Origin: Bacteroides sp.
Lineage (GTDB): Bacteria; Bacteroidota; Bacteroidia; Bacteroidales; Bacteroidaceae
Length of the DNA stretch: 5,097 nt
NCBI GenBank assembly: GCA_019412865.1
Contig: DXOJ01000185.1
Coordinates: 1-5,097 of the forward strand
Reading direction: 5' to 3'
Made by a program: the position numbers and the translations under genes. Each line of letters opens with the position of its first letter. The stretch's first letter is position 1. Positions 1 to 5,097 of the stretch are shown in pieces. The notes beneath the pieces were generated by a model. It was not told the DNA's origin and did not search any database. It worked only from the letters and a program-made list of their open reading frames with translations.

Positions 1-3
1 AAA

Positions 4-1056
4 ATGCATATGATAAATAAAGATTCAGACATAGAATTTATAATCTCCAGATATCTCTCGAAAGAGGCTACACCAGAAGAAATAAAGGTACTGGATGATT
101 GGATATCGGCTACTCCCGAAAACTATAGGAGCTTTCTATCACAAAAGAATGTGTGGGAAGTCAGTCACCCGGCTTTTAATCCGGAAGAGATAGATGTGGA
201 CAGTGCGCACAGAAAAGTAATGGAACAGATTCTCCATCAAAACCAGCCGGTTTCCGTTCGTCCTAAGTTGTCCTTCCTGCACTATTGGCAGCAAGTGGCA
301 GCTATCTTACTTCTTCCTTTACTGATATTATCTGCTTATCTTTATTTTAAACCCGCTTCTCAAATTGCAGAGACTTATCAGGAGTTATTCACTCCTTATG
401 GCACTTGGTCGGTAGTTAATCTGCCTGACGGTTCTAAGGTTTGGCTAAATGCCGGAAGTTCTTTAAAGTATCCGACTCAATTCAATGATAAGCAAAGAGT
501 TGTTTCGATGCAGGGTGAAGCCTATTTTGAAGTAGAATCCGATAAAGAGCATCCCTTCATCGTAAAAACCAAACAACTGACTGTAGAAGCTACCGGCACA
601 GCATTCAATGTGAACGCATACGCTCCGGATCATGTAGCAGCAGTGACGTTAGTAAAAGGGAAGGTCGCAGTCACTCTTGACCAGAAAAAGACGATTTCCC
701 TTTCACCGGGAGAGAAAATTGACTATAATCTGGCCACTTCTTTATATAACGTCAATAAAACCAACACTTATAAATGGTGCTCATGGAAAGATGGAATACT
801 CATTTTTAGAGATGACCCGCTGGAATATGTATTCAAGCGTTTGGGACAGACTTATAACGTGGAATTTATTCTGAAAGACGCTGAATTAGGAAAGTATTCC
901 TATAAAGCGACTTTTGAAGGTGAATCTTTAAATGAGATTTTGCGCTTGCTTGAAATGAGTGCACCTATTCGCTGTAAAGAGGTTAGTAATCGCAACACCA
1001 ATAATGAGAAGTTTGAAAAGCAGCGTATAGAGGTGAGTAGGATTGTACGGAAATAA
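4..1056 (+). CDS. FecR-family anti-sigma factor (membrane-anchored, DUF4974 C-terminus)
   Basis: The protein is 350 aa and has the full architecture of a Bacteroidota FecR-type anti-sigma factor. Residues 1-90 are a cytoplasmic sigma-binding region (ISRYLSKEATPEEIKVLDDW near 14-33). A single transmembrane segment spans about 94-115. A periplasmic FecR domain covers about 125-240, with the hallmark stretches LPDGSKVWLNAGSSLKYP (140-157), GEAYFEV (171-177) and ATGTAFNV (196-203). A DUF4974/STN-like C-terminal domain covers about 265-330 (FRDDPLEYVFKRL, 268-280). Such proteins hold an ECF sigma factor at the inner membrane and release it when an outer-membrane TonB-dependent transducer senses its ligand. 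The length is normal for the family. A second in-frame ATG at position 10 is an equally possible start, and the region that would decide lies outside the window. The ECF sigma gene is expected upstream. No SusC-like receptor gene follows on this strand, which is less usual. The family call is secure, but the regulon is unknown. Confidence 0.93.
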   Translation: MHMINKDSDIEFIISRYLSKEATPEEIKVLDDWISATPENYRSFLSQKNVWEVSHPAFNPEEIDVDSAHRKVMEQILHQNQPVSVRPKLSFLHYWQQVAAILLLPLLILSAYLYFKPASQIAETYQELFTPYGTWSVVNLPDGSKVWLNAGSSLKYPTQFNDKQRVVSMQGEAYFEVESDKEHPFIVKTKQLTVEATGTAFNVNAYAPDHVAAVTLVKGKVAVTLDQKKTISLSPGEKIDYNLATSLYNVNKTNTYKWCSWKDGILIFRDDPLEYVFKRLGQTYNVEFILKDAELGKYSYKATFEGESLNEILRLLEMSAPIRCKEVSNRNTNNEKFEKQRIEVSRIVRK

Positions 1057-1076
1057 GTTTGATTAGTACAAACTTA
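1054..1076 (+). terminator. Weak hairpin overlapping the fecR stop codon
   Basis: TAAGTTTG (1054-1061) and CAAACTTA (1069-1076) form a perfect 8-bp inverted repeat with a 7-nt loop, starting in the stop codon. It is AT-rich and has no following T-run, so it is a poor intrinsic terminator. It may instead be a 3'-end stabilising stem. Its right arm can also pair imperfectly with 1112-1122 (TTAAGTTGTAC), the outer edge of the large palindrome downstream, so the two structures could compete. Confidence 0.25.
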
Positions 1077-1112
1077 ATCGTATGGCTTCAAATTAATTTC
1101 ATTTAGTAGTAT

Positions 1113-1215
1113 TAAGTTGTACGACACCCGGGTCTCATGCACACCGACACCCGGGTGTTGAACATGCTGACACCCGGGTGTCAAGCATCATGAGACCCGG
1201 GTGTCGTACAATTTA
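1113..1215. repeat. Four-unit, 23-bp-periodic CCCGGG palindrome array inside a long inverted repeat
   Basis: Four near-identical 14-nt units, consensus GACACCCGGGTGTC, lie at 1123-1136, 1146-1159, 1169-1182 and 1192-1205. Their dyad centres (1129.5, 1152.5, 1175.5, 1198.5) are exactly 23 bp apart, so 9-nt spacers separate them. Unit 3 is a perfect palindrome (16 nt with flanks, 1168-1183). Unit 2 is perfect over 12 nt (1147-1158). The outer units each have one mismatch. The whole array is itself an inverted repeat centred on 1164: 1117-1139 is the exact reverse complement of 1189-1211. As RNA the outer stem extends to 1113/1215 through one G-U pair. The inner 49 nt can fold into two hairpins (1145-1160 and 1164-1188), giving a three-way junction. 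The array is GC-rich in an AT-rich intergenic region between two converging genes. It could be a bidirectional transcription-end structure, a REP- or MITE-like extragenic repeat, or a protein-binding array. No T-run directly abuts either arm (the nearest is T7 at 1229-1235), so it is not a standard intrinsic terminator. Confidence 0.9.
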
Positions 1216-1312
1216 TTCTTGCAGTATCTTTTTTTCTTCTCTACTATAAGTTATGATCCCAACCACTATTAATTAAAGTCATTAGTCCCATAACAGTACA
1301 GAAACGAATTTA

Positions 1313-3511
1313 TTACTTCATCTTGTATACCAGCGTTCCTCCTTTTACAATATCCTCATGCGAGATTGTTTTCTTCGTATATGGTTCGCCATTCAATGTA
1401 ATACTATCTACATATTTATGTTCTTTCGACAAATTCTCCGCAATAATCGTGAAAGTCTTGCCATCGGCCAGATGCAAAGTCATCTTCGGCAACTGTGGAG
1501 CACCGAATACATATTCCGCACTTACCGGATCTACCGGATAAAATCCCATCGCACTAAGCATATACCAGGCAGACATCTGTCCGCAATCATCATTTCCGCA
1601 AAGTCCGTCGGGTTTGTTTTTGTATTGAGTATCAAATATTTCACGAACCAATTCCTGTGTACGTTCCGGACGACCAGCCAGTGCATACAAATAAGTCACA
1701 TGATGGCTTGGCTCATTTCCATGAGCATATTGCCCGATTAATCCAGTAACATCTGCTAAACTTTCACCTTCTAGCTTAACCGTAAACAATGAGTCTAATT
1801 TATTCAAGAAAGGTTTTTCTCCCCCAAACAACTGGATTAATCCTGGAACATCATGTTGTACATGCCAAGTATATTGCCATGCATTTCCTTCCGTATAATC
1901 TCCACCGACACTTTCAGAATGTGCCAACGCACTTGGGTTAAACGGAGCTTTCCAAGTTCCGTCAGCTTTGCGCGGACGCATGAACTTCGTCTCCGGATCG
2001 AAAAGATTCTTATAATAGTCAGCACGTTTCGCGAAGTAAGCGGCATCTTCCTCTTTACCCATACGACGTGCCATATCGGCAGCAGCATAATCATCATATA
2101 CAGATTCTAAAGTGGAAGATACAGATTCTGCTTTTATCAGATCTGTCGGGAAATAACCATATTTCGTATAAACCTCCCAATCAGACTTCAACGGATGAGA
2201 TACAGTCTGCGTCTTCTTTATTATATTGAAAGCACGTTCAGCGTCAAAGCCACGGAATCCTTTGCGATAAGCCTCGGCAATGACTGATACGCCGTGATTA
2301 CCAATCATACAGAAATTCTCTTTTCCCCACAATCCCCAAATAGGCAGGAAGCCTTGCACTTCACCCTGTTCGATGAGAGAATTCACAAAACCGTCCACAC
2401 GTTCGGGAATCACTAATGTATAAAACGGATGAGCGGCACGGTAAGTATCCCACAAAGAGAACGTAGAATAGAAAGCACCCGTTCCGGCCTTTACTATAGA
2501 GTCGGCAGCATTACGATACATACCGTCTACGTCCGAAATTTGATTAGGCTGAATCAACGCATGATAGAAACAAGTGTAAAAATTCGTTTTTTCATCATCA
2601 GTACCCTCTATTTCAATACGGCTCAAATAGTTATTCCATTCATTGTGGGCGGCAGTTCTCACTCCTTCAAAATCCCAGGCAGGAATTTCTGCTTCCAGAT
2701 TCTTTTTAGCCCCGTCTATGCTGGTGGTAGAAAGAGCCACTTTCATCATCAGCTCGTCTCCCGGCTGCATGTCAAAAGAGGCAATGATACGTTTTCCTTT
2801 TTCTGTTTCGCCCATCGGAAGATAAAGTGAATCGACTACCGGACGGTTGAATTTCATCACAAAGAAATAATCCTGATTGACCCATACCGTGTTATTGACA
2901 TGCCCTATCAGTGTTTGAGCATCTTCCCAGTTCACTTCACAACTGTTGACTTGTGAATGATATTGTTCTTCTCTCCATGCAGGACCATGTTGCAAGTCAA
3001 TCAATATAGAGGCAGAATCAGCCTTGTGATAAGTATAGCGGTGAAGGGCAGCATGGATAGAGGCAGTCAGTTCCGCTTTTACCTGTGGATCAGAGAGCTC
3101 TGCGGTGTAATATCCCGGAGTAGCCGCTTCTTTATCTTTAGGGAAATGACTACGATAAGCATCCCACGCACGGGCACGTGTGCCAGTGACCGGCATCACC
3201 AAAATATCACCTAAGTCCATACATCCCGTTCCATTCAGATGTGTTTGAGTAAATCCCCAAATCAGGGAATCCTCATAAACATATTCAGAACAATAGCGCC
3301 AACCAACTGCTCCCGTCACAGGGCTGGTCTGTATCATACCGAAAGGATAACATGCGCCGGGAAATGTATGCCCGTTGTCTGCGCCACCGATAAAGGTATT
3401 AACGTATTGAGTATAATCTTTTGTATCCGTCTTTTCAGCCGGAGTACAAGAAGAATAAAAAAACAAGCCTGCTGCCAGAGTTGCAGCCATAAAAGGGGTT
3501 TTTCTTCTCAT
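1313..3511 (-). CDS. GH92 family exo-alpha-mannosidase, predicted lipoprotein
   Basis: The protein is 732 aa, a normal length for glycoside hydrolase family 92: calcium-dependent, inverting exo-alpha-mannosidases that trim host N-glycans and yeast mannan. The N-terminus is a lipoprotein-type signal (hydrophobic stretch 8-20, Cys22 in YSSC), so it is probably anchored to the periplasmic or outer face of a membrane. The lipobox is loose and no strongly acidic surface-export motif follows the Cys. The N-terminal beta-sandwich carries NTFIGGADNGHTFPGACYPFG (38-58, typical family start) and HLNGTGCMDLGD (91-102). The (alpha/alpha)6 catalytic part has FSLWDTYR (351-358), GGDYTEGNAWQYTWHVQHD (536-554, with Glu541 the likely general acid), HGNEPSHH (597-604) and GNDDCGQMSAWY (639-650, the segment holding the likely base aspartate). 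All family hallmarks look intact. The linkage cleaved cannot be read with certainty. The start at 3511 lies 32 bp after the phosphatase stop, which suggests one operon. An in-frame Met8 is a less likely start because it would drop the basic residues of the signal sequence. No Shine-Dalgarno sequence is visible, as is usual in this phylum. Confidence 0.95.
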   Translation of the reverse strand: MRRKTPFMAATLAAGLFFYSSCTPAEKTDTKDYTQYVNTFIGGADNGHTFPGACYPFGMIQTSPVTGAVGWRYCSEYVYEDSLIWGFTQTHLNGTGCMDLGDILVMPVTGTRARAWDAYRSHFPKDKEAATPGYYTAELSDPQVKAELTASIHAALHRYTYHKADSASILIDLQHGPAWREEQYHSQVNSCEVNWEDAQTLIGHVNNTVWVNQDYFFVMKFNRPVVDSLYLPMGETEKGKRIIASFDMQPGDELMMKVALSTTSIDGAKKNLEAEIPAWDFEGVRTAAHNEWNNYLSRIEIEGTDDEKTNFYTCFYHALIQPNQISDVDGMYRNAADSIVKAGTGAFYSTFSLWDTYRAAHPFYTLVIPERVDGFVNSLIEQGEVQGFLPIWGLWGKENFCMIGNHGVSVIAEAYRKGFRGFDAERAFNIIKKTQTVSHPLKSDWEVYTKYGYFPTDLIKAESVSSTLESVYDDYAAADMARRMGKEEDAAYFAKRADYYKNLFDPETKFMRPRKADGTWKAPFNPSALAHSESVGGDYTEGNAWQYTWHVQHDVPGLIQLFGGEKPFLNKLDSLFTVKLEGESLADVTGLIGQYAHGNEPSHHVTYLYALAGRPERTQELVREIFDTQYKNKPDGLCGNDDCGQMSAWYMLSAMGFYPVDPVSAEYVFGAPQLPKMTLHLADGKTFTIIAENLSKEHKYVDSITLNGEPYTKKTISHEDIVKGGTLVYKMK

Positions 3512-3543
3512 GGTAAATATAATAATGTTAAGTTAATGTCGCA

Positions 3544-4818
3544 TTATATATGCTGATATTTATCTAATTTTTCACGATAGTAGCTTTCTACATCTTTCCA
3601 GTGGTAATAAGGAGCTACGTCTGTTTTCACCGGTAGTTTAGCTTCCTTTTCATTAAGTAATACTTTTACCAATACATCGTTACTTCCTTTTTTATGGAAA
3701 AAGACGAATTGCACGTTACTAGCCATCGGGAAAATATCATACGCTCTCCATTGTTCGGATAACTTTTCTACGTCAGGGTAAGATTCTCCATAATGATTCA
3801 GTTCCAATAAAGCGACTAACGGTAACAGACAAGACTCATGACCAAATCTTAAAGTGGCCTGGTTCTTACCTTCTTTCAAAGCAGCATCTGCCCTATCTAA
3901 AATATTACGCAACAAGTCGGCTTCCCGATAGGGCATCAAACCATCCGTTACAGGAGAACAAGCGTGTGTCAGATACCAATATAAGTTGTTACAACTCCAT
4001 AGATCATAACACTCTTCATCCGTGAAAAGAGAATATAGCTGCATATCTGTATCATGACTCTGCATATTACAAGCCAAATCAAAAAGACGTCTCATCAGGC
4101 GCGCTTCATCAACGTTTGCTTTTACATACGCTTCGTCTGTAAACAATGTTTTCATCAACCGTTCCGGACGTACATGGGTAGCCTCAAAATCTTTCTGAAC
4201 CTTTTTCACTTTATCGGAACTAGCTATTTTACTCAAATCCTTAGCAGGAGGATTCATGTAATACATATCATGGTAACTTGCATCATTCTTGATACATAGA
4301 TTAGGATTCATCGCCTGCAATTGGAGGCATTCGGATGTCATGGATAATATACACCGGATGACAACTGTGGAACGGGCATCCACTTCTGTTCCATCCGCAA
4401 ATATCTGTGGGAAATTAGTATACATACGCTTTGCAATTCCTCTGTGTTGGCGTGCTCCCACCGAAGTCAGTTCACCAAGACGACCTTCCGCCATATCAGC
4501 CATGCGCAAAACAATATCCAGTGTGTTTTTACCTGTTGCAGTAAGTTTGTTTAAAGAGTCGGCTTTTAATAAAGTTTGCTTGGGGAAACGATAATCATTC
4601 GGATCAATCAAATACCGTGAACCATGACGCATATATGTGCTGATATAAAAAGGTTCGTACCCCTTAGGAGCAGCTGTCTGCTTGGCAGTAGGCGTGGGAT
4701 ATGCATAATAATTATTAGCGGATAAATACCGGTTTGCACGGATCTCTTCACGAGCAGTTTGCGCTTGTACCGTCCATACAAACAAAAGCAATAAAAGGAT
4801 AGATGTGAGTTTTTTCAT
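3544..4818 (-). CDS. Secreted histidine acid phosphatase (clade 2, MINPP/phytase-like)
   Basis: I place the start at the ATG at 4818, giving 424 aa. The frame stays open to a TTG at 4833, but that would add five polar residues before a normal signal peptide. MKK plus a leucine-rich core (residues 1-19) with likely cleavage after VQA indicates Sec export to the periplasm or beyond. The nucleophile motif RHGSRYL is at 64-70, with His65 the residue that is phosphorylated and then hydrolysed. Further family landmarks are LTSVGARQHRG (117-127) and ARSTVVIRCILS (148-159), which carries the phosphate-binding arginine. The second catalytic motif reads GHES (326-329). Enzymes of this clade hydrolyse phosphomonoesters such as inositol phosphates, and Bacteroides MINPP homologues of about 425 aa degrade phytate. 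The HES tripeptide differs from the HAE of MINPP and the HD of phytases, so the substrate is open. Eight cysteines (156, 164, 175, 250, 270, 276, 287, 330) would allow disulfides after export. The gene is first in a probable operon with the GH92 mannosidase. The family is clear, but the substrate is not. Confidence 0.9.
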   Translation of the reverse strand: MKKLTSILLLLLFVWTVQAQTAREEIRANRYLSANNYYAYPTPTAKQTAAPKGYEPFYISTYMRHGSRYLIDPNDYRFPKQTLLKADSLNKLTATGKNTLDIVLRMADMAEGRLGELTSVGARQHRGIAKRMYTNFPQIFADGTEVDARSTVVIRCILSMTSECLQLQAMNPNLCIKNDASYHDMYYMNPPAKDLSKIASSDKVKKVQKDFEATHVRPERLMKTLFTDEAYVKANVDEARLMRRLFDLACNMQSHDTDMQLYSLFTDEECYDLWSCNNLYWYLTHACSPVTDGLMPYREADLLRNILDRADAALKEGKNQATLRFGHESCLLPLVALLELNHYGESYPDVEKLSEQWRAYDIFPMASNVQFVFFHKKGSNDVLVKVLLNEKEAKLPVKTDVAPYYHWKDVESYYREKLDKYQHI

Positions 4819-4852
4819 GATAGTATTATTCAATGTATTAATAGTTGTGCCA

Positions 4853-4860
4853 CAAAATTA
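4853..4860 (-). promoter_or_regulatory. Candidate -7 box for the phosphatase-GH92 operon (proximal)
   Basis: On the minus strand this reads TAATTTTG, matching the Bacteroides -7 consensus TAnnTTTG. It lies 34 bp before the phosphatase ATG, giving a leader of roughly 30 nt. No TTG is found at the expected -33 spacing, so support rests on the -7 box alone. Confidence 0.4.
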
Positions 4861-4895
4861 GAGATTTCTTCTCATTTAAAAGGATTTGATACAGA

Positions 4896-4903
4896 CAAAT
4901 ATA
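4896..4903 (-). promoter_or_regulatory. Candidate -7 box for the phosphatase-GH92 operon (distal)
   Basis: On the minus strand this reads TATATTTG, an exact fit to TAnnTTTG, 77 bp before the phosphatase ATG. A -33 TTG is again missing. The 11-bp dyad at 4920-4930 sits about where the -33 element would be, which would suit an activator- or repressor-controlled promoter. It is an alternative to, or in tandem with, the proximal box. Confidence 0.35.
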
Positions 4904-4919
4904 CTTAAATCTTAAATGG

Positions 4920-4930
4920 AGGAAGTTCCT
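4920..4930. promoter_or_regulatory. Short dyad AGGAAGTTCCT, possible operator
   Basis: A perfect inverted repeat (AGGAA, central G, TTCCT) lies in the divergent intergenic region, 16 bp upstream of the distal minus-strand -7 box. Dyads of this size are common binding-site shapes for dimeric regulators, but one of this length can also arise by chance. The assignment is speculative. Confidence 0.2.
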
Positions 4931-4975
4931 ATTTATGTGGATTCGCTGTGATAAAACAAAAATTCGTACGACTTA

Positions 4976-5008
4976 TTGAATAAATATCAACTCAATTATT
5001 TATCTTTG
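4976..5008 (+). promoter_or_regulatory. Bacteroides-type promoter for the downstream sppA-like gene
   Basis: TTG at 4976-4978 (-33 element) and TATCTTTG at 5001-5008 (a match to the -7 consensus TAnnTTTG) are 22 bp apart, close to the usual spacing. Transcription would start near 5013-5016, giving a leader of about 35 nt. That leader begins with a small AGCTT/AAGCT hairpin (5011-5026). This is the best promoter match in the window. Confidence 0.6.
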
Positions 5009-5048
5009 TTAGCTTAATAACAAGCTGGCGCAAAAAACAATAAGTATA

Positions 5049-5097
5049 ATGAAAGATTTCTTGAAATTTACACTTGCCACGGTGACAGGTATCATTT
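5049..5097 (+). CDS. sppA: N-terminus of a probable signal peptide peptidase SppA (partial, cut by window end)
   Basis: Only 16 full codons are present: MKDFLKFTLATVTGII. This start, a short basic/polar lead followed by a hydrophobic membrane-entry segment, resembles what I recall of the 67-kDa-type SppA (protease IV) of Bacteroidota, an inner-membrane serine protease that clears cleaved signal peptides. The match is from memory of the family start, and no catalytic residues are in view. The ATG at 5049 follows a good Bacteroides promoter and an A-rich leader without a Shine-Dalgarno sequence. It is transcribed away from the phosphatase operon and is probably unrelated to it in function. Another membrane or exported protein remains possible. 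Confidence 0.55.
   Translation, partial: MKDFLKFTLATVTGII

Noticed and set aside
677..874. 65-aa open frame inside fecR
   Set aside because: It lies in another frame of a clearly coding, family-conserved region and its translation has no recognisable features.
1123..1205. Short CRISPR array (four repeats with spacers)
   Set aside because: The repeats are 14 nt and the spacers 9 nt, far below CRISPR dimensions. The units are full palindromes and no cas genes are near.
1113..1235. Classical Rho-independent terminator for fecR
   Set aside because: The T-run (1229-1235) begins 13 nt beyond the end of the stem, and the other arm has no T-run on the opposite strand. A transcription-end role is possible but not shown.
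1250..1294. GTTATG/CATAAC inverted repeat after the GH92 stop as terminator
   Set aside because: It is only 6 bp, AT-rich, has a 33-nt loop and lacks a T-run, so it is within chance expectation.
1837..3556. Several open frames of 60-133 aa overlapping the GH92 gene on both strands
   Set aside because: All overlap the well-supported GH92 reading frame, have no domain-like sequence and no promoter, and look like frame shadows.
4054..4594. Plus-strand open frames of 81 and 101 aa opposite the phosphatase gene
   Set aside because: They are antisense to conserved phosphatase coding sequence and their translations resemble no protein family.
4819..4833. TTG start at 4833 extending the phosphatase by five residues
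   Set aside because: The ATG at 4818 begins a standard MKK-type signal peptide. The TTG extension adds only polar residues and lies close to the proximal promoter box.
4964..4971. TCGTACGA palindrome upstream of the sppA-like promoter as an operator
   Set aside because: An 8-bp palindrome is too short to support without conservation data.

Overview
This window looks like chromosomal DNA of a gut Bacteroides or close relative (Bacteroidota). The evidence is a FecR-type anti-sigma factor with the C-terminal domain typical of this phylum, a GH92 mannosidase lipoprotein, AT-rich leaders without Shine-Dalgarno sequences, and sequences upstream of genes that fit the Bacteroides promoter consensus (-7 TAnnTTTG, -33 TTG). 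The species cannot be fixed from the sequence alone.

Layout. Positions 4-1056 (+) encode a membrane-anchored FecR-family anti-sigma factor. Its usual partner, an ECF sigma factor gene, would lie just outside the left edge. Positions 1057-1312 form a convergent intergenic region. It is dominated by a GC-rich structure at 1113-1215: four CCCGGG-centred palindromes spaced exactly 23 bp centre to centre, enclosed in one larger inverted repeat. Positions 4818 down to 1313 (-) hold a likely two-gene operon with a 32-bp gap. The first gene is a secreted clade-2 histidine acid phosphatase (MINPP/phytase-like), and the second is a GH92 exo-alpha-mannosidase lipoprotein. Positions 4819-5048 are a divergent promoter region. 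Positions 5049-5097 (+) are the first 16 codons of a gene whose N-terminus resembles Bacteroidota signal peptide peptidase SppA.

How the genes may work together. The phosphatase and the mannosidase both carry export signals and are probably co-transcribed. They could act one after the other on a phosphorylated mannose-containing substrate (phosphomannan, phosphorylated N-glycan or an inositol phosphate/mannoside), with phosphate removed before or alongside mannose trimming. This is inference. The FecR gene converges on the operon and has no SusC/TonB receptor gene directly after it, so its target is not visible here.

The most unusual feature is the 23-bp-periodic palindrome array at 1113-1215. 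The next is the phosphatase's His-Glu-Ser active-site tripeptide, where MINPP enzymes have His-Ala-Glu and phytases His-Asp. I see no insertion sequence, CRISPR array, tRNA or rRNA.
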